DNA of 64,000 bases from Rhodococcus jostii RHA1. Lineage in GTDB: Bacteria; Actinomycetota; Actinomycetes; Mycobacteriales; Mycobacteriaceae. Below, piece after piece: positions 35,739 through 44,265 of the stretch. The position numbers and the translations under genes were made by a program. Where the stretch lies: positions 434,001 to 498,000 of the forward strand of contig NC_008269.1 in assembly GCF_000014565.1 (NCBI RefSeq), written 5' to 3'. The notes beneath the pieces are model-generated. The model worked only from the letters and a program-made list of their open reading frames with translations, ran no database searches and had not been told where the DNA came from. The stretch's first letter is position 1, and each line of letters begins with the position of its first letter.

Positions 35739-35742
35739 CTAG

Positions 35743-36165
35743 GATTGCATTGTGTCAGATGTCGACCACAGGTTCGTGCACCACACCCTTAACCGAGCGT
35801 CCGCCGCCATCCTTTGAGAAACCACCCATCTGCCCCAATGGCTTTCACCAGATGATCCCAACGCGCGCCACTCTCGCCACTTTCGTCACGGTGATGCAAT
35901 TCGAGCGCCGGCGGCCGTACCGCTCCTTCGGGCGCCCACGACGAACAGCCGACCCGTGAAGCCGCGGAAACACTCTCGACCTACACGTGCGGCCGTAACG
36001 CCATCTCGCGCACCGGATGCACGTCGAGCATGCGCCCACCTCCGCCTGTGTACACCACCACTTCCCCGCGCCGTCCCGCTGGCGTAGTGCGGACCGGCCT
36101 TCAGGTGTGGGCGAACGCCCGTGGACCGGCCTCCAGGTCTTCGACGTCGCAAGAGGGAAACGCGA
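35743..36165. other. 423-bp region, nothing recognised
   Basis: This follows the right end of the IS1182/ISNCY-type element. Open frames here are short, Arg/Pro-rich and lack start signals. It may be the cut end of an older gene, but no homology is visible. Confidence 0.35.
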
Positions 36166-36411
36166 TCACTCGGCGCGGCGCCGACGCGGTTTGCGGATAT
36201 CGGTGCGCGCGCCCTGACCCGGCCTGTTGTTCGCCCACTTGACGATTTCCGAGCGCTTCCACAGCGGGGTGCGGCCGATCTTTTCCACCGGCGCCGGCGC
36301 TTGCCCGCGGGAGACGTATCCGCGGAACGTCGAGACTGACAGTTCGGTACCGGTTTCCTCCTTGATCAGGTCGATGACCTGATCGGTGGTCAGTCGATGC
36401 GGGTTGGCCAT
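36166..36411 (-). CDS. small HTH protein, excisionase/AlpA-like
   Basis: This 81-residue protein starting MANPHRLTTDQVIDLI has a winged-HTH of the MerR/excisionase kind: STFRGYVSRGQAPAPVEK, then GRTPLWKRSEIVKWANNRP, followed by a basic tail RKPRRRR. I choose ATG 36411 (AGGA upstream) over an ATG 24 bases earlier. Such proteins direct phage or integrative-element excision or repress small plasmid genes. No integrase stands directly beside it. The large hairpin at 36658-36693 lies 250 bp upstream. Confidence 0.72.
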   Translation of the reverse strand: MANPHRLTTDQVIDLIKEETGTELSVSTFRGYVSRGQAPAPVEKIGRTPLWKRSEIVKWANNRPGQGARTDIRKPRRRRAE

Positions 36412-37355
36412 CTGGTGAGGGTCCTTCCTGTTCATCGCCCGTCGACGATGCGGCGAGTAGTCCGGTTGCCGCAGCCTGGGGGGTCGACCGGCAGACGGGC
36501 TGCGATACGACGTCTCAGGCGGTGCGGAACTTTCCTCGACATGACTCTACAACGGCGTGCTGTAATGCTCACGCACGCGTTCAGTGGTCAGATAGCGGTC
36601 CATTCGGCCCGGATCCCGCTCGTGGGGCGGATGTTTTCGTCGTTGTTACCGCAGGGGTGTGGCCCGGCATCGGGGGGGTGATGCCGGGCCACAGGGGGGT
36701 GTTCTGGAAACAAAATTGGGGGGATGTTCACCAGAACGCCCATCAGTCTAATGACTGCCCGGGACGATTACGTCGCGGGGTCAGGCGGATCCGGGCAGCA
36801 CGTTTTTCGAGGTTGCCCGATCTCCCGGACGAGGAGATTGCGGGCATCTCGCGCCCCAAGTCACGCCCGACTGCGCCTCCGCGTGGCTGTGGACTCGATG
36901 TCGAGAGCGACGAACGCCATTCGGGATCATCGAGTGGATCGTTCCTGCCATATTTGCTGCGCTGCCGTCGATGTCGAGCCGAGCCAGGAGGCGGTTGATT
37001 TCGGATCCGAGTGACCAACCCCCTGCCGCGGTTGTTTCGACCAGCGCGGCATATCTGGGTTGCGCACTCGATGTTCGGTGAGTGGCGGTTGGGGGTCATT
37101 CATTCCCTGCCGTCCGCGGGTGGCCGCGATGAGGAACAGGTCGTCGGCGTCTCACTGGATCCGAGTGCAGCAGATCGTCACCGGTACCTCACGCAATGTC
37201 CACCGCCGGGCGGGTAGGAACGCAGTAGATGGGTCAGGCCTGGTCGGCGGCGGTGACGGCCGCTGCGGGGCACCAGTGGGTGACCTCGAGACTTCCCAGC
37301 TTGTTGCCAGCGCACCCGGTCGTGGCGGAAGGTTCTCCTGCGCACGAGGAGCTCT
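36412..37355. other. 944-bp region with hairpins and G-runs, no gene supported
   Basis: The first 330 bp contain two hairpins separated by long G-runs. The rest (36740-37355) has open frames on both strands with no recognisable product. It may hold eroded coding sequence upstream of the ligase remnant. Confidence 0.45.
36658..36693. terminator. 14-bp perfect hairpin, terminator-like or other structured element
   Basis: TGTGGCCCGGCATC pairs exactly with GATGCCGGGCCACA across the loop GGGGGGGT. It is GC-rich and stable on either strand. Runs of G (four to seven) lie before, within and after it up to 36723, and a second pair GTTCTGG/CCAGAAC (36701-36707 and 36731-36737) follows. No U-run is present and no gene clearly ends here, so a role other than termination is possible. 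Confidence 0.5.
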
Positions 37356-37715
37356 TGCTTGATTGTTGGTTGGATCGCGGGCGGGGGTGCACAGCGCAAT
37401 ATGGTCAGCTCACTCGTCCTCGGTGCCTACGATGACCAGGGCGTTCTTCGCTACGTGGGCAGTGTCGGGACCGGATTCACGATGGCCGTGCGCCGCCAGC
37501 TGAAGGAGAAGCTGGCCACCCTCGAGCGCCGCACCAGCCCGCTTGGAACCGATGCACCGGCCGCGGAGGAGCACGGGATCGTGCGCTGGGTCGAACCGGT
37601 GATCGTCGTGGACGTCGCGTATCGCGAATACCAGCCGGGCGGGCTGCGGCATCCCAGCTTCAAGGGACAGCGACGAGACCTCGATCCGGGGTCGATCACC
37701 CGGGATTCACTGTGA
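37356..37715 (+). pseudogene. ATP-dependent DNA ligase, C-terminal remnant
   Basis: The frame from IVGWIAGGGAQRNMVSSLVL through AYDDQGVLRYVGSVGTGF and RWVEPVIVVDVAYREY to RHPSFKGQRRDLDPG matches the OB-fold end of ATP-dependent DNA ligases of the LigD ligase-domain/LigC type. The nucleotidyl-transferase domain with the catalytic KxDG lysine is absent upstream. It therefore cannot ligate DNA and is the tail of a lost gene. The stop at 37715 is the natural end of such proteins. Confidence 0.78.
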
Positions 37716-37997
37716 CGGAACGTATCCGGGCAAACGGAAGCCGCTGTCGCCTTCCCCGGTGATAGCGGCTCCTCATCCCCTTCGCCCGGGAACGCTACGC
37801 ACTGTAGGCCTTACCCGGCTAGCGGGACGGTGACGCCATATCGCCTCTCGGCAAGTGGTCGCTCGCAGCGACTTTTCTGGTGTGGTACCCGGGGTATGAG
37901 CGCCACCGTCAGACTCTTCAACAGCGGTCCATCGGGTGGTATTCCGAAACCGGTGTCCGCCGGCAGTGCGTGGTGTTTGCGCGGGGTCCACCAGTGG

Positions 37998-38750
37998 TCA
38001 GTGGGCGTCCTCGAGAGTGATCGGCTTCAGCAGGTCTTCGCCGTTGTTGCGGACGTTGTTCACGGCCTTGGACACCGGGTAGGTCTCGAGGCTGCCCGGT
38101 GCCGGCGGCGCCATCAGCGATCGGATGTAGTCGATATCGGTGTTGGTGGGGTCGAGCCAGTCCGCCCAGTTCTCCGGGGCGACGCTCATGGGCATCCGAT
38201 CGTGGATATGTCCCACATCGTCGGTGGCGTTGGTCGTGATCACGCAAAATGTGATCAGCCAGGCGTCCGGATCGTCGCCGGGGACGTCGGGGTTGCGCCA
38301 GAAGTCGAAGATGCCCGCCAACGGGAGAATGCCGCTCTCGGCCGGGTGGATGTAGTACGGCTGCTTGAGGGGTTTCCCGGACTTGCCGACCTCCTCGGTC
38401 GGGAACCACTCGTAGAACCCGGACACCGGGACGATCCCGCGCCGCGACCTGAAACACTGCCTGTACGCGGGCTTTTCGTGCACGGTCTCGGCGCGAGCGT
38501 TGATCATGCGTGAGCCGATCTTCGGATCTTTGGCCCAGAACGGTGTCAGGCCCCATTTGAGGTTGCGGAGTTGTCGTTGGGGTTGCTCGTCGTCGGTGTC
38601 CTTCGGTACCCGCGCGATCACAACCGGTGAGGTCTTCGTGGGCGCTACGTTGTAGTCCGGCGCCAGCTCCGGGTCGGCCCGTTCAGGGTCGATCTCGAAG
38701 GTCTCGAGCAGCGATCCCCGGCTCGTCGTCGATGCGTAGCGACCACACAT
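37998..38750 (-). CDS. SRAP-domain DNA-protein crosslinker (YedK/HMCES family)
   Basis: This 250-residue protein begins MCGRYA. After Met removal Cys2 forms a thiazolidine bond with abasic sites in single-stranded DNA, protecting them. That requirement fixes the start at ATG 38750, although the frame is open further upstream. Other SRAP residues are visible: NVAPT, WGLTPFWAKD, INARAET, RGIVPVSGFYEWF (active-site Glu) and the conserved His in HDRMPMSV. It follows lsr2 by 52 bp in the same direction. Homologues are common near mobile DNA and stress genes. Confidence 0.93.
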   Translation of the reverse strand: MCGRYASTTSRGSLLETFEIDPERADPELAPDYNVAPTKTSPVVIARVPKDTDDEQPQRQLRNLKWGLTPFWAKDPKIGSRMINARAETVHEKPAYRQCFRSRRGIVPVSGFYEWFPTEEVGKSGKPLKQPYYIHPAESGILPLAGIFDFWRNPDVPGDDPDAWLITFCVITTNATDDVGHIHDRMPMSVAPENWADWLDPTNTDIDYIRSLMAPPAPGSLETYPVSKAVNNVRNNGEDLLKPITLEDAH

Positions 38751-38802
38751 ACCGATAGCCTGCCACGACCGACCACCGCGACGGGGAAGGCGCTGCGCAG
38801 GT

Positions 38803-39150
38803 TCAGTGGGCGTCGTGGAAAGCCTGCTCGATCTCGGTGGGGATACGTCCACGAGAGGACAGTTCGTAGCCCTGCTCGAGTGCCCAGGCGCGGATCTTCG
38901 TCGTTTCGCCCGACGGCCGTCTCTCGGCAGTGGGGTTGACCGGTCGGTCCGAGCGGTGCTTGCGGCCGCCGACGCGGGTGGAGTGCGCGATGTAGTACTC
39001 GAAGGTCTCTCGGAGTTCCTTCGCGTGCTCGTCCTTCAGGTCGATCACGTACTCGACGCCCTCGACTGCATAATGGATGCTCTCACCGTCCTCACCGAAG
39101 GTGGTGCCGTCGATGTCGTCGACCATCTCAACTACAAGCTTGCGTGCCAC
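38803..39150 (-). CDS. lsr2: Lsr2-family nucleoid-associated xenogeneic silencer
   Basis: This 115-residue Lsr2 homologue bridges DNA and silences AT-rich foreign genes. The N-terminal dimerisation domain (ARKLVVEMVDDIDGT and YAVEGVEYVIDL) is followed by a basic linker. The C-terminal DNA-binding domain TTKIRAWALEQGYELSSRGR has the RGR AT-hook-like motif that contacts the minor groove, ending IEQAFHDAH. GTG 39150 with GAGGAG upstream is preferred to an ORF start 9 bases earlier. An Lsr2 paralogue in a mobile region often acts on the element itself (inference). Confidence 0.93.
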   Translation of the reverse strand: MARKLVVEMVDDIDGTTFGEDGESIHYAVEGVEYVIDLKDEHAKELRETFEYYIAHSTRVGGRKHRSDRPVNPTAERRPSGETTKIRAWALEQGYELSSRGRIPTEIEQAFHDAH

Positions 39151-39365
39151 AGATGTCACTCCTCAGCTCTCCAGTACGGACCAGATAACAGTACTGGCAG
39201 TACCAGTAATTTCGTGAAGTCCAGCGTGGACTGTGGGTGCCCATGGGACTACGAGAGCTGTGGCAGCTCGATCAGGCGACGCGAGAACAGTGTTCCACAC
39301 CCAATTGGCTTCTCGCGGATCGGATTCGCCCGCGTGCCGTGTGAACGAGGCGGAGTCGGGGTCGC

Positions 39366-39758
39366 TCATCCGACGGCAGCGAACTGCCGGGCAGCGGCGA
39401 GCACCTGAGATCCGATGTCGGCGAGTTCCCCCTCGCGCAGCAGCAGCGCCGGTGCCCGATCGTCGAGGATCGGGTTCAGGCCCTGAAACCAGGCCTGCGC
39501 CACCGCCGGGGTGTCGCGGTCCGTGATCAACCGGGCGGCACGGTAGGCGATCCGTAGCCGTTCGACATCGGAGGCGTTGCCGATGGTCCGGGTCCCGTCC
39601 GCCCACTGCCGCACCGCGCGGGTTTCCTTGACCCGGCCCAGGTAGGCGACCAGCTTGACGCCGAGCAGCTCACGCAGGGCAGTGACCAGCTCCGGCTGAC
39701 TCATCCGAGCGGCCTCGTTGTACGCGGCGAGATCCGGTCGCGGGTGTGCGGTTGCCAT
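39366..39758 (-). CDS. antitoxin-like protein (Xre/MbcA/ParS type)
   Basis: This 130-residue protein starts at ATG 39758 behind a strong GGAGGTGG. It has an N-terminal helical/HTH region (AARMSQPELVTALREL and RAVRQWADGTR) and a C-terminal segment IAYRAARLITDRDTPAVAQA then WFQGLNPILDDRAPALLL, like the toxin-binding domain of Xre-MbcA-ParS antitoxins. Partners are usually RES-domain toxins encoded next door, but none is recognisable on either side. The IS701 element has inserted 20 bp upstream of the start, which removed the original promoter. Confidence 0.68.
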   Translation of the reverse strand: MATAHPRPDLAAYNEAARMSQPELVTALRELLGVKLVAYLGRVKETRAVRQWADGTRTIGNASDVERLRIAYRAARLITDRDTPAVAQAWFQGLNPILDDRAPALLLREGELADIGSQVLAAARQFAAVG

Positions 39759-39777
39759 GGGCAGATCCACCTCCTAA

Positions 39778-41138
39778 TACTGCAACGACAGTTTGTGACT
39801 AACGGGACTGTTGTGGTAATTGATCTAGGGTGCAGTCAGAGGTGCTGGAGTGGTCAGCGGGGTTCACCGCGTTCTGTGCGCGGTTCGCCCACCGGTTTTC
39901 GCGGGTGGAGTCGCGGCGGCGGATGGCCGCGTATGTGCGCGGACTGCTCGGTGAGGTCGAACGTAAGAACGGATGGACACTGGCGGAGGCGGCCGGTGAT
40001 ACGGGCCCGGAGGGCATGCAGCGGCTGCTGAACTTCTACTCCTGGGACTGCGAGGGGCTTCGTGACGACGTGCGTGAGGTCGTGGTCGAGACGATCGGTG
40101 ACGCCGACAAGGGCGTGTTGATCGTCGACGAGACAGGATTTTTGAAGAAGGGCACCCGCTCGGCCGGGGTGGCCCGGCAGTATTCCGGCACGGCCGGACG
40201 TATCGAGAACAGCCAGATCGGGGTGTTTCTCGCCTACGCCTCCGACCGGGGCCGGGCGCTGATCGATCGCGAGTTGTATCTTCCGAGGGCCTGGACCGAG
40301 GACCGCGATCGGTGCCGGGCTGCCGGGATCGGCGACGAGGTGGCTTTCGCGACGAAACCCGAACTGGCGCAGATGATGATCGAACGGGCTCTCGATGCCG
40401 GGGTGCCGTTCGGGTGGTTTACCGGTGACGAGGCCTACGGGCAGGTCGGCAAGCTCCGGCTGTGGCTCGAATCCCGTGGTGTGGCCCATGTTCTCGCCGT
40501 TCCGAAGTCGCAGATGGTGATCTCGATGGAGTTGCGCCAGCGCCGCGCCCACGCCGTGATCGCCGACCTGCCGGCGACCGCGTGGCAGCGGATCAACTGC
40601 GGCGACGGCGCCCACGGACCCAGGCTCTACGACTGGGCGGTCGTCGACATTCGGCCACTGCGCGAACGGGGTAGCGGCCACTGGCTGCTGGCCCGCCGGT
40701 CGATCACCGACCCCGACGAGATTGCCTACTACATCTGCTATGGCCCCGCCGACACCGAACCCGCCGAGCTGGTCCGGGTAGCTGGCAGTCGCTGGGCGAT
40801 CGAGGAGTGCTTCCAGACCACCAAGAACGAGACCGGACTCGATCACTACCAGGTGCGCGGGTACCCGGCCTGGTACCGGCACATCACCTTGTCGATGGCC
40901 GCGGCTGCCTTCCTGACCATCCTGCGCCGCGGCGCTCAAAAAGGGGATCTGAAACCGGTACCCGAGATCTAATACCTCTGACAATCAACGAGATCCGGCG
41001 ATTGTTCAACCGCGTCGCCTGCCCAGTCCAACACGCCCTCGTCCACGTCTGGCACTGGTCGAACTGGCGCCGCGCCAGCCAGGCCAGAGCCCGCGCCAGC
41101 CACTACAAACATCGACATCACAAACTGTCGTTGCAGTA
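39778..41138 (+). mobile_element. IS701-family insertion sequence
   Basis: This 1,361-bp element has 21-bp inverted ends starting TACTGCAACGACAGTTTGTG. A CTAA duplication (39774-39777 and 41139-41142) fits the YTAR target of the family. It lies directly upstream of the antitoxin-like gene and reads away from it. Confidence 0.92.
39830..40972 (+). CDS. IS701-family transposase, frameshifted near the C terminus
   Basis: This 380-residue DDE transposase starts at GTG 39830. VLIVDETGFLKKGTRSAGVA (first Asp), WFTGDEAYGQ (second Asp) and RWAIEECFQTTKNETGLDHY (Glu) are present. The frame stops at 40972 after PVPEI. In another frame the normal tail continues as LIPLTINEIRRLFNRV and then HVWHWSNWRRASQARARASH to a stop at 41142, inside the target duplication. 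One G lost from GAGGAT near 40969 accounts for this. All catalytic residues precede the break. Confidence 0.9.
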   Translation: MQSEVLEWSAGFTAFCARFAHRFSRVESRRRMAAYVRGLLGEVERKNGWTLAEAAGDTGPEGMQRLLNFYSWDCEGLRDDVREVVVETIGDADKGVLIVDETGFLKKGTRSAGVARQYSGTAGRIENSQIGVFLAYASDRGRALIDRELYLPRAWTEDRDRCRAAGIGDEVAFATKPELAQMMIERALDAGVPFGWFTGDEAYGQVGKLRLWLESRGVAHVLAVPKSQMVISMELRQRRAHAVIADLPATAWQRINCGDGAHGPRLYDWAVVDIRPLRERGSGHWLLARRSITDPDEIAYYICYGPADTEPAELVRVAGSRWAIEECFQTTKNETGLDHYQVRGYPAWYRHITLSMAAAAFLTILRRGAQKGDLKPVPEI

Positions 41139-41229
41139 CTAATCCCAAGGTAAAACACAAACATCCCCGCCATTGTTCAACTCGACCCACTGCGCGCGCA
41201 GCAAGCGAGGAACCCGACCGGGCACGCCG

Positions 41230-41300
41230 TCCCCGCGCCTGCGGTCGGCCATCCTGCCGGCGATCGGTGATGCGATGGCTCCGGCGGCTCCGGCGAGGGT
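41230..41300 (-). pseudogene. MFS transporter fragment
   Basis: This piece encodes LAGAAGAIASPIAGRMADRR, an MFS loop motif. At both DNA and protein level it closely matches the intact MFS gene at 53040-54245 (VGAAGAIASPIAGRMADRH). Flanking sequence on both sides does not continue the similarity in frame. It is a scrap of a related transporter gene left between the IS701 element and the SDR. Confidence 0.65.
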
Positions 41301-41406
41301 TTCACTCTGGCGATCTCGGAGCCACAGACGGCAATTGTCGGAGCCAGCCATCGACCTGCCGGTGTTCGGACAGGCCCCCGATTCGGCGCGCGGTTGTGCG
41401 CTGCGG

Positions 41407-42207
41407 TCAGGTGATGCTGCGGAATGATCCGCCGTCGACGCCGTACACCGAGGAGGTGACGTACGAGGCGAGGTCGGAGGCGAGGAAGACCACCACGTTG
41501 GCCACTTCCTCCGGAGTTCCGATGCGTTGCAGAGGAAGTCCACGATGTTTCATCTCGACGTCGATGGACTCGTCGCGGTGCACGCCGTGGACGGCGGCGA
41601 AGGTGTCGGCGAGGCCGCCCTCCGTCAACCACATCGGCGAGAGGATCGGCCCGGGTGCGACCGCGTTGACGCGCACGATCGGTCCCTCGCTGATGGCGAG
41701 TGAGCTGGTGAACGACAGGATGGCTGCCTTGGACGCGGCGTAGTCCGGTCCGGCGGCGATCGGCTGGCGGCCCAGGTCCGAGGCGTTGTTGACGATGACA
41801 CCGCGTCCGGCGGCCCGCATGGCCGGCAGCACGTGGGTGGCGGCGCGGACCTGGCTGAGGAAGTTCAGTTCGAGGGTGGAGACCCAGTCGGTGTCGGTGA
41901 GGCTGTCGAAGGTTCCCAGGCTGCCGGCGCCGACGTTGTTGAACAATACGTCTACCCGGCCGTCGTAGGGGGCGAGGACCTCGTCGAGGCTGCTGGTCAC
42001 CCCCGTCTCGGTGCTCAGATCGGCTACGGCGCAGTGCACCTCGGTGACCTGCTCGAGTTCCTTGGCGAGGATGTCGAGGCCGTGCCGGTCGTGGTCGAGC
42101 AGGGCGAGGCGGGCGTTTTCCGCGGCGAAGGCGCGTGCGGATGCGGCTCCGATTCCGGAGCCGGCGCCGGTGATGACGACGACCTTGTCCCCTAGTCCGG
42201 TTTCCAT
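41407..42207 (-). CDS. short-chain dehydrogenase/reductase (SDR)
   Basis: This classical SDR of 266 residues has the TGAGSGIGAASARAFA cofactor loop (13-28), Asp in LALLDHD (NAD preference likely), NNVGAG, catalytic Ser in VNNASDLG, and YAASKAAIL. The C terminus has VYGVDGGSF. It is the last gene of the ABC-importer group, 25 bp after the binding-protein gene. With two further SDRs in the island it probably oxidises ring or chain hydroxyls of the imported polyol (inference). Confidence 0.88.
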   Translation of the reverse strand: METGLGDKVVVITGAGSGIGAASARAFAAENARLALLDHDRHGLDILAKELEQVTEVHCAVADLSTETGVTSSLDEVLAPYDGRVDVLFNNVGAGSLGTFDSLTDTDWVSTLELNFLSQVRAATHVLPAMRAAGRGVIVNNASDLGRQPIAAGPDYAASKAAILSFTSSLAISEGPIVRVNAVAPGPILSPMWLTEGGLADTFAAVHGVHRDESIDVEMKHRGLPLQRIGTPEEVANVVVFLASDLASYVTSSVYGVDGGSFRSIT

Positions 42208-42232
42208 CGTGATTCCTCTCGGGCGTGGGGCG

Positions 42233-43255
42233 TTAGTTGGTGGCGGGTTCGGAGTACCCCTCGGGCAGGCAGCCGTTGGGGGTGAACTCGTCGAGGTTGT
42301 CCTTGGTGACCACCGGCAGCGGCATGTAGCTGACCGGCGGCACGTCCTTGCCGGCGAGGACGTCCATCATGGTGGTCAGGGCGTGGGTGGAGTCCCAGCA
42401 CGGTGACTGGAACAGGGTGGTCGACATGGAGCCGTTCTCGAGCAGGGACCGGGCGACCGGGGCGTAGTTGTGGCCGAGGAGTTTGACCTGTCCGGCCATC
42501 CCCGCGGCGTCGAGGGCTTGGGCGGCGCCGGAGGCTATGATGTCGTCGGGGGTGACGAGGGCATCGATCTGGTTGCCGAATCGGCTGATCAGTGCGCTCG
42601 CTGCAGTCTGGGCCTGGTTCTTGTCGAAGTTGCCCGGCTGGGAGCCGAGGAGCTTGACGTCGGGGTGGTTGGCCATCTCGCGTTCGAGGCCGATCTGACG
42701 GTTGATCGCGGCCGCGTTGCCCGGGGTGCCGCCGATGTAGACGTAGGTTCCCTTGCTGCCGAGCAGCTTCGCGAGTTCCTTGCCCTGGAGTTCGCCGATT
42801 CGTTGGTCGTTCGGTCCGGTGAACGCGTGGTAGAGGCTGGTGTCGAGATCCTCGGGGGGCTGGGAGTTGCTGATGTCGACCGGAATTCCGGCGCGTTGGG
42901 CCTGGATCAGCATCGGCTGTTCGGCGCCGTAGAGCGCGGGCCAGATGACGATGCCGTCGACCTTCTTGGCGATCGCGATCTTCATCTGCGACGCCTGCAC
43001 CGAGGCGTCGTAGTTCGAGTTCATCACGAAGGCGTTGACGTGGTGTTCTTCGGCTGCCTTCCGCAGGGACGAGACGTAGTTGCGGCCGTACTCGTGGTTG
43101 CGGTCCATCGGCACGAGGAAGGCGATCGTCGGCCAGTCCTCGTTGTCGGTTGCCGCGCCGGGAGCGCCGCATCCGGCGCCGGCCAGCGCGGTGGCCGCGC
43201 AGACGGCGATCGCGAGTGCGGCCCGGTGGAACAGAGAATTCTTGTGCGCCATCAT
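42233..43255 (-). CDS. ribose-type ABC importer, substrate-binding lipoprotein
   Basis: This 340-residue lipoprotein has the signal peptide with lipobox ALAGAGC (Cys29). The type-I periplasmic-binding fold of the RbsB/peripla_BP_4 group is visible: TIAFLVPMDRNHEYGRNY, KVDGIVIWPALYGAEQP, GTPGNAAAINRQIGLE and DALVTPDDIIASGAAQALD. The protein binds sugars, cyclitols or related polyols outside the membrane. Its start overlaps the upstream permease stop. Ligand pocket details (Trp, His and Asn residues) do not identify the ligand by eye. Confidence 0.92.
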   Translation of the reverse strand: MMAHKNSLFHRAALAIAVCAATALAGAGCGAPGAATDNEDWPTIAFLVPMDRNHEYGRNYVSSLRKAAEEHHVNAFVMNSNYDASVQASQMKIAIAKKVDGIVIWPALYGAEQPMLIQAQRAGIPVDISNSQPPEDLDTSLYHAFTGPNDQRIGELQGKELAKLLGSKGTYVYIGGTPGNAAAINRQIGLEREMANHPDVKLLGSQPGNFDKNQAQTAASALISRFGNQIDALVTPDDIIASGAAQALDAAGMAGQVKLLGHNYAPVARSLLENGSMSTTLFQSPCWDSTHALTTMMDVLAGKDVPPVSYMPLPVVTKDNLDEFTPNGCLPEGYSEPATN

Positions 43256-44265
43256 TGTGCCTTTCCTGCTGCGACGGCTGTGTGGTCCGAGGATGCACCC
43301 GTGAGGGGACCGAGCAGCGACGGCAGCCGCAGGGCCCGCACCCCTTCCTTGGTCAAGACGATCGCGGCGAACAGGATCGCGCCGATGGCGATGCTTTCGA
43401 CGCTCGAGTCCAGCCCGCTCATCTGCAGGCCGATGCTGATGCCGCCGAGTGCGATCGCCCCGATGACGGCGCCGATCACGCTGGCGCGGCCACCGGACAG
43501 GCTGGCGCCGCCGACGACGGCGGCCGCGATGGCCAGCAGCATCACCGTCGATCCCAGGGTGGGTGAGGCGGCGACCAGGTTGAGGGTGTCGACGACACCG
43601 GCGAGGCCGGCGACGCCGCTGCAGATGGTGAAGGCGAGGATTTTGCGGGTGTCGATCGAGATGCCGCCCGACGCCGCGGCTTCGGCGTTGCCGCCGATGA
43701 TGTAGAGCTCACGGCCGGTACGCATCTTGGTCATGAAGAACCACAGGGCGGCGGTCGCGGCAACGGCGATGACGATGTCCGGGGTGATCTGCCCGATCAG
43801 CGGGACGCTGAATTCCAGGGCCCGGGTGGCGTCCTGCAGTGGCACCGGGGCGCCGTCGGTGATCGCCAGGGCGAGGCCTTGCAGGGTGATCAGCATGCCG
43901 AGGGTGGTGATGAAGGAGTTGATGCCGACCTTGACGACCAGGAGACCGTTGATCAGCCCCACTACCGCACCGGTGATCAGCGCGAGGGGGATCGAGACGG
44001 CGAGGTTGCCGGAGACCTGCGCGGTGACGGCCGCGGTGACGGCCATGGTCGATCCGACGCTGAGGTCGATCTCGCCGAGGACGAGGACCGGGACCAGCGC
44101 GATCGCCACCAGCCACACGTCGACGATGCGGGACAGGGCGATGCCGTAGGAGCCGAGGGCGGTCGGCTGGACCGCGAGCAGCACCACGACGACCAGGGCC
44201 AGCAGGATCACCGCCCGGAATGCGGTCCAGCTCTTGAACTGGGTCAGAAGAGTGTGGCCGTTCAC
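43252..44265 (-). CDS. ribose-type ABC importer, permease 1
   Basis: This 337-residue inner-membrane permease of the RbsC family has about ten hydrophobic segments. The conserved EIDLSVGSTMAVTAAV and GVNSFITTLGMLITLQGLAL-like regions are visible, as is the cytoplasmic coupling segment GRELYIIGGNAEAA. GTG 44265 overlaps the preceding permease stop by 4 bp and is the likely start, although the frame is open upstream. It ends overlapping the binding-protein start. It forms the channel with permease 2. Confidence 0.9.
   Translation of the reverse strand: MNGHTLLTQFKSWTAFRAVILLALVVVVLLAVQPTALGSYGIALSRIVDVWLVAIALVPVLVLGEIDLSVGSTMAVTAAVTAQVSGNLAVSIPLALITGAVVGLINGLLVVKVGINSFITTLGMLITLQGLALAITDGAPVPLQDATRALEFSVPLIGQITPDIVIAVAATAALWFFMTKMRTGRELYIIGGNAEAAASGGISIDTRKILAFTICSGVAGLAGVVDTLNLVAASPTLGSTVMLLAIAAAVVGGASLSGGRASVIGAVIGAIALGGISIGLQMSGLDSSVESIAIGAILFAAIVLTKEGVRALRLPSLLGPLTGASSDHTAVAAGKAQ

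Noticed and set aside
38751..38852. 34-residue N-terminal extension of the SRAP protein
   Set aside because: SRAP function needs Cys at position 2 after Met, so the ATG at 38750 is the start.
39163..39365. Possible RES-type toxin partner of the antitoxin-like gene
   Set aside because: The minus-strand frame contains no RES-domain residues and its composition is not convincing.
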